Shown here one piece after another: positions 1 to 9,302 of a stretch of 64,000 nucleotides of DNA; position 1 is the stretch's first letter, and every line of letters starts with the position of its first letter. Source of the stretch: Mesostigma viride. Taxonomy: Eukaryota; Streptophyta; Mesostigmatophyceae; Mesostigmatales; Mesostigmataceae. The notes beneath the pieces were generated by a model. That model saw nothing but the letters and a program-made list of their open reading frames with translations, was not told the DNA's origin and searched no databases. The stretch is from contig RPFO01000940.1 of assembly GCA_009746045.1 (NCBI GenBank), forward strand, positions 1 through 64,000. Direction: 5' to 3'. A program made the position numbers and the translations under genes.

Positions 1-50
1 AATCCAGGCAGGCAATCGAAAAGGGATGCATAAAACAGCAGACCACGTAC

Positions 51-329
51 TGGGAGCAGCCGCAGGGCGAGACTGAGCCACCAGGTCGTCGATCGCAGCG
101 TGCGAATTGACTTCCGTGCCTGCGTCGTCCAGGTGGTCGTAGTCGTTGTGGTCAAAAAGGTCGTCAGAGGGGTTCCAGCCTGCAAAGAATGAATAGAAAA
201 TGCCAATGGCGTTCCTGTCAGCTGCTGAAAATGCCCAAAAAAACAAACCAAGGAAACACAAAAACAGACATGCATGGGGAAATACGTACGCTCAGGTTCC
301 TGGGCCTCATGTTCTGGTGTCGTCGCCAT
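51..329 (-). CDS. RING/TRAF zinc-finger gene, left copy: exons 1-2 only, cut by window edge
   Basis: This mirrors the complete gene at 11114-12635. Exon 1 is 290-329 on the minus strand (ATG at 329, 40 nt). A GTACGT donor and TTTGCAG acceptor lead to exon 2 at 51-179 (129 nt), which again ends at a GTACGT donor. Exon sizes and phases equal those of the right copy, so the gene model is supported twice. One residue differs in exon 1 (Pro here, Gln on the right). Exon 3, which encodes the RING and TRAF-type fingers, would lie left of position 1 and is not visible. Confidence 0.75.
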
Positions 330-429
330 AGCTGGCTAGCTGCTGATAGTGGTATCCTGCTGCTGTTCTGAGTGGTTCGTGAGGGTTTGGCTGCATTTTT
401 GGTCGTGTTTGGGCTTTTGGCCTCGTGGG

Positions 430-800
430 GAGGAGGACGAACGGCATATTCCCGGCATATTCCGGGAATATTCCCACGAATATGCCGTGGGACGGTCGCT
501 AGAAGGAAACTGTCGCGCCGCGTCGGCAGTTACGTGACAGGATACGGACTGTCATGGCAGACTGACGATCGGACAGGTGTCAGACGGGACAGTGCGCTGA
601 CTGTCGTGGCAGATCTTCGTAACCGACGCGGCGGAACCGGCGCGGCGCGGACTGACGTGGCAGCTGTCAGATCTGACGTGGCATACTGACATGGCAGGCC
701 GTCCGAACCGGCAGCTGACGGATACGGCTTGTACGGACTGTCATGTCAGACCGTCAGACTGCCACGTGGCAGTCTGGCACAATTGGACGGATCTAGTGGG
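430..800 (-). promoter_or_regulatory. Upstream repeat array of the left RING-gene copy
   Basis: Between the start of the RING gene (329, minus) and the 3' end of the F-box-like gene (1018) lies an array of near-palindromic motifs. Nested GGAATATTCC and CGTGGGA blocks occur at 440-495. From 540 to 780 there are about eight variants of CTGWCRTGKCAG, ending with a perfect CTGCCACGTGGCAG at 765. It mirrors 10650-11000. The array has the look of a transcription-factor binding cluster; function is inferred from position and motif repetition. Confidence 0.5.
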
Positions 801-1017
801 AAATCTTACAATGTACGTGCAGCGTATTTGTAGTAATCTGTACTACCTGTAGTACACCTGATGCATTTCTACTTCGAATATACTTCTGTACTACGAATCC
901 TAGTGCAATTGTACTATGAGACGCCATGAGATAGAGACAAAGTCATGGATTTCCATTAGAATCATAATAAGGCTTAATGCCCATAGGGGACTTTGTCTAT
1001 TCCAAAGGGGCACTTAG

Positions 1018-1653
1018 TTAGTGAACCCCCTCCAGGGCCAGGCGGCGACAGAACTTGTCGTACATCTTGTCGCAGGTGGCATTCATGACCCTCAGTTCCC
1101 TCTCGCAGACAGCGGGGGAAAAGTTGACAGGCAGATAGGCGTCGTACTCGGCCTTCACGAGGTCCACGAGCACACGGCAATGCTCCTCTGCGGTCTTATC
1201 CTTATCCACCTGAGGAATGGATTCAACATACTCCTTCATCACATCCCACAGGCGGGGAATCGCGCAAACGCGGTCAGACAGCTTAACCTCTAGGTCGATG
1301 GCCAGAGTTGCCACCTCCATACGCCTATCGCCATACTTGCAGGCGTCCATCCTCTTCTCAAAAGTGGAAAGGGACTGCACACCGCCTTGAGCGATGGCGA
1401 TGGCAAAGTTGCGCAGGGCCCATCCTGTATAGTGGCAAAACGGCCCTGGCTGCCTGCGCTTAGAGAGGAAGCGCCCCTCAAGCTCATTGGCAATAGCATC
1501 CAGCAGCTGCTTCATTCGCTGCTCTGTCTTAGCTTTGACAGCGTCCCACGGCACTTGCAGCTGCTTGCTGACACCACACCCGTGGGGCCATGCCAACTCC
1601 ACGATTTCGTGCACAATCTCAGCTGGCAGGCTGTTAAAAGTGGCAGCGGCCAT
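1018..1653 (-). CDS. F-box-like protein, paralogue A, left copy (211 aa)
   Basis: Intact frame of 211 residues. The N-terminus (residues 6-45) reads TFNSLPAEIVHEIVELAWP and continues to a VSK..L...W.AV pattern, which resembles an F-box (LPxEIxxxI..L...VSK.W). F-box proteins bring substrates to SCF-type ubiquitin ligases. The rest is predicted helical with no domain I recognise, apart from SIPQVD near residue 147, which the 222-aa paralogue at 4297 also has (SIPDVD). The two share about the same length and layout, so they are diverged paralogues. The right copy differs at residues 48 (K/M), 56 (N/T) and 182 (V/A), with no indels. The gene is divergent from the zinc-binding gene at 2124. An imperfect stem-loop (TGCCC..CTTTG / CAAAG..GGGCA) lies just past the stop at about 978-1016. 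The F-box call is by motif only. Confidence 0.8.
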   Translation of the reverse strand: MAAATFNSLPAEIVHEIVELAWPHGCGVSKQLQVPWDAVKAKTEQRMKQLLDAIANELEGRFLSKRRQPGPFCHYTGWALRNFAIAIAQGGVQSLSTFEKRMDACKYGDRRMEVATLAIDLEVKLSDRVCAIPRLWDVMKEYVESIPQVDKDKTAEEHCRVLVDLVKAEYDAYLPVNFSPAVCERELRVMNATCDKMYDKFCRRLALEGVH

Positions 1654-2123
1654 GTCTTCTTTGTGGTAGTGGTGCTAGTGCTGTTGGGATGCTGGAGCAG
1701 GCGAGAAGTGCCCACTTTGACGTGGTGTCGGACCTTTGTACCCGCCCCACGGCATCTTCGCGGAATATTCCGTGGACCGACGATCTCCCACGGGACGCTG
1801 CCACGTGGCGGAGATCGGACGGTCCACGGCAATTCAGATCTCCCATGATAGTACGGCGTATCTCGGATACGGCGCGGCGCCGGTACGGCCGGACCAGTAT
1901 CATGGATACTGGTCCGAGTACCGTGGCACGGCATTCCGCCACGTCACTACCGCGCCGCGCCGCGCCGCGCCATGGAACCTTCTAGAGGATCGATCCCAGC
2001 CGTCCGATGAAGATCTCGTGGGAGGGCCAGTTTCCACAGGTACAAAGGTCGTGCAGGCCTACCAAATGCACCATCACACCACAGAACAGCCATAGCCAGC
2101 GCAGAAAACAACAGCAGACCGCC
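1654..2123. promoter_or_regulatory. Divergent promoter region between F-box-like A and the zinc-binding gene (left)
   Basis: Both flanking genes read outward from this 470-bp region. On the minus side, TACAAAGGTC (about 1731-1740 on the plus strand as complement) lies roughly 80 bases before the ATG of gene A. On the plus side the same TACAAAGGTC occurs at 2041-2050, about 75 bases before the ATG at 2124. This duplicated element is a good TATA-like core-promoter candidate. Further motifs are GGAATATTCCGTGG near 1761, GCCACGTGGC at 1800, a CATGATAGTACG block, a duplicated ATACTGGTCCG palindrome around 1900 and TCGTGGGAGG at 2016. GCGCCGCGCC runs raise the GC content. Confidence 0.5.
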
Positions 2124-3375
2124 ATGTCCGTTGATGCAGCAGCTGGGCCATTGTTCGGGCTCAGACTAGGGCACAGACTAGGGCCTTGCATGGGCTTGGT
2201 TCTCCCAGATGCTATGGATTGCCATATCCTCGCTGCACAAAAACTAGGACTGGTTGTTCCGCCATAGCTCCTGCGCTTGTGCCAGTGCCTGCGCCTGTGC
2301 CAGCGCCAGTGCCTGTGATTGTGCCAGTGCCAGTGCCTGCTGCGCCAGTGCCTGAGCCTGTGTACGCCTGCCTGGGCTATTCGCCCCTCGGTTTAAGGAC
2401 TCTGACATTTGGCCTCACAGGCCATGTGTGGCCAAATGGTAGTGGCGATTCCAAGTTTCCTCTGGTGCATTGCGTCACCTGCAAAAAGGTGCCGGAGAGG
2501 GCAGTGTGCAAGAAGGAGAACGGGGAGATGCAGTGCCGGGGGTGCGCTCTGGATGAACTGAGCGACAAGGTGGATGCACTAGGTCCCTCTCCTCCCACGG
2601 AGCAGGTGCAGGAGACTGTCAAGAATTTTGACACGGGCTTGCAGATTTACAAGTACGAATATGAGCCCAAGCGTCTCCCGCCTCCTCCCACCGGCTACCC
2701 TCTGTCCAAGTGCATGTGCGCTGTGTGCAAGAAGCCTGCTCTCCACGCGCACGAAGTGGTGAAGGAGGTCACCCCTCAGATGCTGGAGACTACTTCCCAT
2801 TTCCGTGTTGCCAAGCTCGTGGTTGGCGACGTCGTTTGTGGGATCTGCCGCAACGAGTTCCTGGCCCAGTATGTCGACAACAACGTGGTCATCAGCAAGG
2901 CCATGTCTCGCGGCATGCAGTATTGGGAGTACAAGGGCCATATCGATGAGGTGTTCCAGTACAACGAGGAACTCCACAAGATGGCAGAGCGCGCCCATGA
3001 CAACACGCACAACGGCCCCTCCAGTGACAAGTTTTACTGGCCTCGCAGGCAGTGCCAGAAGTGCATGAAGCGCATCGACATCAACGTGCAGAACCTGTAT
3101 GTGGCTCCAAGGCCTCGTTCTTTGACGTTGACTTGGTCTGCTACGAGTGCGCCAAGTTCTGCAGCCTCGTTTCTGAGGCTGTCGCTTTCCCGGGCTTTAG
3201 CCGCCCCAACAACCGTCTCAAGCGTAATGCAGAGGCCGGGGCTTCCTTCTGTACGATGTTGTGGGGTCCAACAAGCCCTATTTCTTCGCGTAGGGTGTCA
3301 TCTGGGCACTTCATTGGCCCATGCAAGCCTATGGAGGCTACTGTTGATAGGGACTTGTGGTATTCTATTTTGTAA
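2124..3375 (+). CDS. Cys-rich zinc-binding protein, left copy, frameshifted
   Basis: The ATG at 2124 is the mirror of the start at 9302. The first part is out of frame with the rest because of short length differences relative to the right copy near 2131-2165. From 2186 the frame is open to 3118, where a T-run one base shorter than on the right (TTT against TTTT) shifts it again; the proper C-terminus (to TAA at 3373-3375) is in another frame. The conserved part has a Val-Pro-rich linker and then paired cysteines typical of zinc sites (CVTC, CRGC, CMCAVC, CGIC, CQKC, CYEC), suggesting several treble-clef or RING-like fingers. No catalytic domain is recognised. The right copy is broken at a different place, so the ancestral gene was probably intact. 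Confidence 0.65.
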
Positions 3376-3378
3376 TGA

Positions 3379-3431
3379 ATAAGACTCTTTGCATGCAAAT
3401 CCAACACTCATGCACTAGGCGTAGGACTTGA
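3379..3431 (+). terminator. Shared 3' element after the zinc-binding gene (left)
   Basis: Three bases after the stop begins AATAAGACTC.TTGCATGCAAATCC, followed by AACAC and, 35 bases on, TAGGACTTGA (3422-3431). The same two blocks in the same order follow the unrelated RING gene at 12766-12841. It includes an ATGCAAAT octamer and an AATAAA-like A-rich start, so it may be a cleavage/polyadenylation or termination signal. The function is inferred. Confidence 0.55.
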
Positions 3432-3440
3432 CTTGTTTGC

Positions 3441-4042
3441 GAAAAGTTCGGGCTATGCGGATAGCCCGAACTTTTGGGGATAGCCCGAACTTTTGGAAAC
3501 CTTGCTAGGGAAAAGTAAAAGTTTCCAGTGGGATCCCAGCCATTTGAAAAGTTCGGGCTATGGTTCGGGCTATCAGTTTATAGCCCGAACCGGACCCTTT
3601 TGCCCCTTGGCGGTGGTGTCATGCATTGTACATGGGGTAGGGACTTGGTTATTTGGACAGTGTGCAGTGTATGTGTGTGTGTTTCTTCCTTAGATTGCTA
3701 ACACATAAAATATAGGGGTATTTCCTGTATATACAGATAGGATTGCTAACACATAAAATATAGGGTATTAGCTATGATTATTTATAGATGACAATTGCTA
3801 ACACATAAAATTTTATGTGTTGGGAAACAGAGTAAAAGAAAGAGTAGCATTCCACCCATAGCAACACACCGCCCAGAGGGGAAAAAGGGGGTTCGGGCTA
3901 TAAATCGATAGCCCGAACCATAGCCCGAACTTTTCAAAATGGCTGGGATCCCCACTGGAAACTTTTACTTTTCCCTAGCAAGGTTTCGAAAAGTTCGGGC
4001 TATCCCCAAAAGTTCGGGCTATCCGCATAGCACGAACTTTTC
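3441..4042. repeat. Fold-back element nested in the left arm
   Basis: About 150 bp at each end are inverted copies of one another and are built from AAAAGTTCGGGCTAT and its complement. The first hairpin at 3442-3475 has a 15-bp perfect stem around GCGG. Inner GGTTCGGGCTAT/ATAGCCCGAACC stems flank an AT-rich core (3690-3830) with three copies of ATTGCTAACACATAAAAT. No open frame. It may be a MITE-like insertion or a structured intergenic region; target duplications are not evident. Mirrored at 7381-7982. Confidence 0.75.
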
Positions 4043-4296
4043 GTGGGAGCCTATGGCTGGGCGCCACGTGGCACGGTATCCCACGAGTTGCCGGCGCCGC
4101 GCCGGCGCGACGCTCCACGGAATATCGTGGGACGCCGCGCCGGCGCGACGCTTGCACGGCACTATCGTGGGACGCCGTGGCCGAGAGGGTATAAAAGCGG
4201 AGTCACGGGCGTTTGGGGGTAGGTCTCGCCTCCGACACTGCCAGGCACACAGTCATCCACACGCAGACAGCCATCCTTACAGCTGTAAAATACACA
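4043..4296 (+). promoter_or_regulatory. Promoter of F-box-like gene C, left
   Basis: A clear TATA box, TATAAAAG at 4190-4197, lies 100 bases before the ATG at 4297. Upstream are GCCACGTGGC at 4051, three CGTGGGA-type motifs (two inside ATCGTGGGAC at about 4125 and 4163) and GCGCCGGCGCGACGC repeats. The CGTGGGA and G-box motifs recur before the other genes of the palindrome. Confidence 0.65.
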
Positions 4297-4965
4297 ATGG
4301 CCCATGCTGGTGCTACTTTCGAGGATCTGCCAAGCGAAATTTTGTTTGTTTTGGCAGAGCTCAGCTGGCCCTACTTGCGTGGTGTGAACAAGGCCTCTCA
4401 CAAGGAATGGGAGGCCGTGCTGGCGATAATGGAGGCAAAGGTTCGCGCTGTGCGCAATTTGATTGACGAGGAACTGGAGTTCCGCGATGCCAACCCCTAT
4501 TGGTGGTTCGTCGATATAAAGAAGGTGACACCCCGCCGCCTGTATGAGATGACGCCTGATCAGCTGAGGGCCATTTATGACAAGGTGTCTGTGCCCCGCT
4601 TGCGTGAGGCGGAGGGGTACTTGTACACTACCCGCGCTGATCGTTTGGAGCAGATGGATCACGCGTACACTGATTTTGTGGAGGTGCTCAACCGAACTGT
4701 CAAGGTCCCCGTTGGCCCCCACACTAAGGCGGCGAGGGACGCCTATTTTGCGTCCATTCCTGATGTGGATCGCGAGAATGTGATGGAGCGTCGCGTTGAT
4801 GAGTTGGTCACTGTTCTGTGCGCGGGATTGGTGGCTGACGACACGGAGGCCAACGGGGGCGTGCCAACGGGTTTGGCCGACCTTCTCAGCGACATTTTCG
4901 ATTACAAGCACCGGATGATCGGTCGTATCTTCACCCATCCATCGTATAACCGGGTGATGCCTTAA
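4297..4965 (+). CDS. F-box-like protein, paralogue C, left copy (222 aa)
   Basis: I start this gene at the ATG at 4297, not the in-frame ATG at 4213, because 4213 lies close to the TATA box in the probable 5' leader and because MAHAGATFEDLPSEI aligns with the MAAATFNSLPAEI start of paralogue A. Residues 7-45 form an F-box-like segment (LPSEILFVLAELSWP, then GVNKASHKEW). A later SIPDVD motif matches SIPQVD of paralogue A. No other domain is recognised. The copies in the two arms are identical over about 210 residues; a one-base indel near 4900 gives different C-termini (HPSYNRVMP here, HPSIV on the right). A probable role is substrate adaptor in a cullin-RING ligase, inferred only from the N-terminal motif. 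Confidence 0.8.
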   Translation: MAHAGATFEDLPSEILFVLAELSWPYLRGVNKASHKEWEAVLAIMEAKVRAVRNLIDEELEFRDANPYWWFVDIKKVTPRRLYEMTPDQLRAIYDKVSVPRLREAEGYLYTTRADRLEQMDHAYTDFVEVLNRTVKVPVGPHTKAARDAYFASIPDVDRENVMERRVDELVTVLCAGLVADDTEANGGVPTGLADLLSDIFDYKHRMIGRIFTHPSYNRVMP

Positions 4966-4986
4966 ACAGGCAAATAGGGATCAACT

Positions 4987-5014
4987 GATATAGCCTATTG
5001 GAAAAGGCTATATC
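4987..5014 (+). terminator. Stem-loop after F-box-like gene C (left)
   Basis: GATATAGCC (4987-4995) and GGCTATATC (5006-5014) form a perfect 9-bp stem with a 10-base loop, 21 bases after the stop codon at 4965. Position suggests a 3'-end processing signal. Confidence 0.45.
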
Positions 5015-5159
5015 CCATGGACTGTCTTATATAACTTTTAATAAGACCGATTCCTATTGAAATTTGTCTCACAATGAGTCCCACAATGAGCCCCACTTAA
5101 AAAAAAATCTAAACCGCATACTATAAATAGCTAATGGAGCTATAGGGGTACCAGATTCC
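5015..5159. other. AT-rich spacer, no gene seen
   Basis: Contains duplicated CACAATGAG(T/C)CCCAC, an A9 run and CTATAAATAG. No coding signal. It mirrors 6266-6408. Confidence 0.5.
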
Positions 5160-6265
5160 CACGAACAATAGGGATTTCCCGCCACCCGCGCCTGTCACGT
5201 GATTTGTCTGCCACGTGGCATGACCCGATTGGTCAGCCCAGTCTCGTGGGATTCCAGATTCACATGGTGCCACGTGGCAGCCACCCACTCGACAGGGTGT
5301 CCCATGGGACTCCAGGGACCCCCATGGGTGCCACGTGGCAGGATCCCATTGGACAGGGTGTATCATGGGACGCCAGGGTCCCTGGGTGCCACGTGGCGGG
5401 TTCCGATTGGACAGGGAGTACCATGGGAGTACAGGGTCCCACGGAGATTCGGGGTCCCGGTGCCACGTGGCGGTTACTGATTGGACAGGGAGTCCCATGG
5501 GTGCCACGTGGCAGCGTCCCATTGGACAGGGAGGTCCCATGGGTGGCCAGGGTCCCAGGGGTCCCGGTGCCACGTGGCAGTCGCTGATTGGCCAGATAGT
5601 CCCATGGGAATCTCAGGGTGCCACGTGGCAGCCTCCCATTGGCGGCTACTACGCCAGGGTCCCTGGCAGGGTCCCACGATATATTTATCCCAACAATTGA
5701 CGGGTTAGAGGCGCCTCTAACCCGTCAATTGTTGGGATAAATATATCGTGGGACCCTGCCAGGGACCCTGGCGTAGTAGCCGCCAATGGGAGGCTGCCAC
5801 GTGGCACCCTGAGATTCCCATGGGACTATCTGGCCAATCAGCGACTGCCACGTGGCACCGGGACCCCTGGGACCCTGGCCACCCATGGGACCTCCCTGTC
5901 CAATGGGACGCTGCCACGTGGCACCCATGGGACTCCCTGTCCAATCAGTAACCGCCACGTGGCACCGGGACCCCGAATCTCCGTGGGACCCTGTACTCCC
6001 ATGGTACTCCCTGTCCAATCGGAACCCGCCACGTGGCACCCAGGGACCCTGGCGTCCCATGATACACCCTGTCCAATGGGATCCTGCCACGTGGCACCCA
6101 TGGGGGTCCCTGGAGTCCCATGGGACACCCTGTCGATGGGTGGCTGCCACGTGGCACCATGTGAATCTGGAATCCCACGAGACTGGGCTGACCAATCGGG
6201 TCATGCCACGTGGCAGACAATCACGTGACAGGCGCGGGTGGCGGGAAATCCCTATTGTTCGTGGG
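5160..6265. promoter_or_regulatory. Central G-box / CCAAT-box array around the palindrome axis
   Basis: Each half contains nine CACGTG sites (left: 5196, 5212, 5271, 5332, 5390, 5464, 5505, 5571, 5622), most inside TGCCACGTGGCA, spaced about 40-75 bp. Between them ATTGG (inverted CCAAT) recurs, usually as CCCATTGGACAGGG or GATTGGACAGGG, with CCATGGGA and CAGGGTCCC blocks. The innermost part is CGATATATTTATCCCAACAA followed by TTGACGGGTTAGAGGC and its mirror. The translated frames here are repetitive by-products of the array, not genes. Such dense, symmetric factor sites could be a bidirectional enhancer, a replication origin or a terminus-resolution region. Function is inferred. Confidence 0.65.
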
Positions 6266-6408
6266 AATCTGGTACCCCTATAGCTCCATTAGCTATTTAT
6301 AGTATGCGGTTTAGATTTTTTTTTAAGTGGGGCTCATTGTGGGACTCATTGTGAGACAAATTTCAATAGGAATCGGTCTTATTAAAAGTTATATAAGACA
6401 GTCCATGG

Positions 6409-6436
6409 GATATAGCCTTTTCCAATAGGCTATATC
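6409..6436 (-). terminator. Stem-loop after F-box-like gene C (right)
   Basis: Mirror of 4987-5014: a perfect 9-bp GATATAGCC/GGCTATATC stem downstream of the minus-strand gene ending at 6474. Confidence 0.45.
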
Positions 6437-6473
6437 AGTTGATCCCTATTTGCCTGTTTAAGGCATCACCCGG

Positions 6474-7127
6474 TTATACGATGGATGGGTGAAGATACGA
6501 CCGATCATCCGGTGCTTGTACTTCGAAAATGTCGCTGAGAAGGTCGGCCAAACCCGTTGGCACGCCCCCGTTGGCCTCCGTGTCGTCAGCCACCAATCCC
6601 GCGCACAGAACAGTGACCAACTCATCAACGCGACGCTCCATCACATTCTCGCGATCCACATCAGGAATGGACGCAAAATAGGCGTCCCTCGCCGCCTTAG
6701 TGTGGGGGCCAACGGGGACCTTGACAGTTCGGTTGAGCACCTCCACAAAATCAGTGTACGCGTGATCCATCTGCTCCAAACGATCAGCGCGGGTAGTGTA
6801 CAAGTACCCCTCCGCCTCACGCAAGCGGGGCACAGACACCTTGTCATAAATGGCCCTCAGCTGATCAGGCGTCATCTCATACAGGCGGCGGGGTGTCACC
6901 TTCTTTATATCGACGAACCACCAATAGGGGTTGGCATCGCGGAACTCCAGTTCCTCGTCAATCAAATTGCGCACAGCGCGAACCTTTGCCTCCATTATCG
7001 CCAGCACGGCCTCCCATTCCTTGTGAGAGGCCTTGTTCACACCACGCAAGTAGGGCCAGCTGAGCTCTGCCAAAACAAACAAAATTTCGCTTGGCAGATC
7101 CTCGAAAGTAGCACCAGCATGGGCCAT
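6474..7127 (-). CDS. F-box-like protein, paralogue C, right copy (217 aa)
   Basis: Mirror of the gene at 4297. It starts at 7127 with MAHAGATFEDLPSEI and matches the left copy until residue about 207. There an extra base (TTCGAAGTAC against TTCGATTAC) changes the last dozen residues and ends the protein at 6474. It is not clear which C-terminus is original. It has the same F-box-like N-terminus, SIPDVD motif, TATA box (7227-7234) and 3' stem-loop as the left copy. Near-identity of the two coding regions means recent duplication, gene conversion between the arms, or an assembly effect. Confidence 0.8.
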   Translation of the reverse strand: MAHAGATFEDLPSEILFVLAELSWPYLRGVNKASHKEWEAVLAIMEAKVRAVRNLIDEELEFRDANPYWWFVDIKKVTPRRLYEMTPDQLRAIYDKVSVPRLREAEGYLYTTRADRLEQMDHAYTDFVEVLNRTVKVPVGPHTKAARDAYFASIPDVDRENVMERRVDELVTVLCAGLVADDTEANGGVPTGLADLLSDIFEVQAPDDRSYLHPSIV

Positions 7128-7380
7128 TGTGTATTTTACAGCTGTAAGGATGGCTGTCTGCGTGTGGATGACTGTGTGCCTGGCAGTGTCGGAGGCGAGA
7201 CCTACCCCCAAACGCCCGTGACTCCGCTTTTATACCCTCTCGGCCACGGCGTCCCACGATAGTGCCGTGCAAGCGTCGCGCCGGCGCGGCGTCCCACGAT
7301 ATCCGTGGAGCGTCGCGCCGGCGCGGCGCCGGCAACTCGTGGGATACCATGCCACGTGGCGCCCATCCATAGGCTCCCAC
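7128..7380 (-). promoter_or_regulatory. Promoter of F-box-like gene C, right
   Basis: TATA box as complement CTTTTATA at 7227-7234, 100 bases upstream of the ATG at 7127. Then come CGTGGGA motifs (complement TCCCACGAT at about 7252 and 7291) and GCCACGTGGC near 7352. A few substitutions and one indel separate it from 4043-4296. Confidence 0.65.
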
Positions 7381-7982
7381 GAAAAGTTCGTGCTATGCGG
7401 ATAGCCCGAACTTTTGGGGATAGCCCGAACTTTTCGAAACCTTGCTAGGGAAAAGTAAAAGTTTCCAGTGGGGATCCCAGCCATTTTGAAAAGTTCGGGC
7501 TATGGTTCGGGCTATCGATTTATAGCCCGAACCGCCCCTTTTTCCCCTCTGGGCGGTGTGTTGCTATGGGTGATGCTACTCTTTCTTTTACTCTGTTTCC
7601 CAACACATAAAATTTTATGTGTTAGCAATTGTCATCTATAAATAATCATAGCTAATACCCCTATATTTTATGTGTTAGCAATCCTATCTGTATATACAGG
7701 AAATACCCCTATATTTTATGTGTTAGCAATCTAAGGAAGAAACACACACACATACACTGCACACTGTCCAAATAACCAAGTCCCTACCCCATGTACAATG
7801 CATGACACCACCGCCAAGGGGAAAAGGGTCCGGTTCGGGCTATAAACTGATAGCCCGAACCATAGCCCGAACTTTTCAAATGGCTGGGATCCCACTGGAA
7901 ACTTTTACTTTTCCCTAGCAAGGTTTCCAAAAGTTCGGGCTATCCCCAAAAGTTCGGGCTATCCGCATAGCCCGAACTTTTC
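7381..7982. repeat. Fold-back element nested in the right arm
   Basis: Mirror of 3441-4042, with the same AAAAGTTCGGGCTAT-based inverted ends and AT-rich core with CTAACACATAAAAT repeats. Several single-base differences from the left copy are visible. Confidence 0.75.
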
Positions 7983-7991
7983 GCAAACAAG

Positions 7992-8045
7992 TCAAGTCCT
8001 ACGCCTAGTGCATGAGTGTTGGATTTGCATGCAAAGAGTCTTATT
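7992..8045 (-). terminator. Shared 3' element after the zinc-binding gene (right)
   Basis: Complement of AATAAGACTCTTTGCATGCA at about 8026-8045 and of TAGGACTTGA at 7992-8001, directly after the stop at 8048-8050. Same block as at 3379 and 12766. Confidence 0.55.
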
Positions 8046-8047
8046 CA

Positions 8048-9302
8048 TTACAAAATAGAATACCACAAGTCCCTATCAACAGTAGCCTCCATAGGCTTGC
8101 ATGGGCCAATGAAGTGCCCAGATGACACCCTACGCGAAGAAATAGGGCTTGTTGGACCCCACAACATCGTACAGAAGGAAGCCCCGGCCTCTGCATTACG
8201 CTTGAGACGGTTGTTGGGGCGGCTAAAGCCCGGGAAAGCGACAGCCTCAGAAACAAGGCTGCAGAACTTGGCGCACTCGTAGCAGACCAAGTCAACGTCA
8301 AAAGAACGAGGCCTTGGAGCCACATACAGGTTCTGCACGTTGATGTCGATGCGCTTCATGCACTTCTGGCACTGCCTGCGAGGCCAGTAAAACTTGTCAC
8401 TGGAGGGGCCGTTGTGCGTGTTGTCCTGGGCGCGCTCTGCCATCTTGTGGAGTTCCTCGTTGTACTGGAACACCTCATCGATATGGCCCTTGTACTCCCA
8501 ATACTGCATGCCGCGAGACATGGCCTTGCTGATGACCACGTTGTTGTCGACATACTGGGCCAGGAACTCGTTGCGGCAGATCCCACAAACGACGTCGCCA
8601 ACCACGAGCTTGGCAACACGGAAATGGGAAGTAGTCTCCAGCATCTGAGGGGTGACCTCCTTCACCACTTCGTGCGCGTGGAGAGCAGGCTTCTTGCACA
8701 CAGCGCACATGCACTTGGACAGAGGGTAGCCGGTGGGAGGAGGTGGGAGACGCTTGGGCTCATATTCGTACTTGTAAATCTGCAAGCCCGTGTCAAAATT
8801 CTTGACAGTCTCCTGCACCTGCTCCGTGGGAGGAGAGGGACCTAGTGCATCCACCTTGTCGCTCAGTTCATCCAGAGCGCACCCCCGGCACTGCATCTCC
8901 CCGTTCTCCTTCTTGCACACTGCCCTCTCCGGCACCTTTTTGCAGGTGACGCAATGCACCAGAGGAAACTTGGAATCGCCACTACCATTTGGCCACACAT
9001 GGCCTGTGAGGCCAAATGTCAGAGTCCTTAAACCGAGGGGCGAATAGCCCAGGCACGTACACAGGCTCAGGCACTGGCGCAGCAGGCACTGGCACTGGCA
9101 CAATCACAGGCACTGGCGCTGGCACAGGCGCAGGCACTGGCACAAGCGCAGGAGCTATGGCGGAACAACCAGTCCTAGTTTTTGTGCAGCGAGGATATGG
9201 CAATCCATAGCATCTGGGAGAACCAAGCCCATGCAAGGCCCTAGTCTGTGCCCTAGTCTGACGCCTGAACAATGGCCCAGCTGCTGCATCAAGCTGAGAC
9301 AT
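8048..9302 (-). CDS. Cys-rich zinc-binding protein, right copy, frameshifted near 9056
   Basis: The start at 9302 (MSQLDAAAGPLF) reads in frame through a Pro-Val-rich stretch to about 9056. There two bases are missing relative to the left arm (GTACGTGCC against GTACGCCTGCC) and the frame is lost. Downstream the frame is open to the stop at 8048 and includes the intact C-terminal part that is broken in the left copy. Cysteine pairs CVTC, CRGC, CMCAVC, CGIC, CQKC and CYEC suggest several zinc-binding fingers. The two arms break at different places; their undamaged parts together imply an ancestral protein of roughly 415 residues. It is divergent from F-box-like gene A at 9774. Confidence 0.65.

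Noticed and set aside
4213-4296. Upstream in-frame ATG (MGVGLASDTARH) as start of gene C
   Set aside because: It lies only about 16 bases after the TATA box, and the paralogue starts at the position matching 4297.
5702-5723. GGGTTAG/CTAACCC at the axis as telomere repeat
   Set aside because: Only one unit on each side; no tandem telomeric array, so coincidence is more likely.
5121-6283. Open frames of 60-160 aa rich in CHVA, ATWH and PMG over the central array
   Set aside because: They are translations of the repeated G-box and CCAAT motifs and occur in several frames and on both strands; no start or splice context supports a gene.
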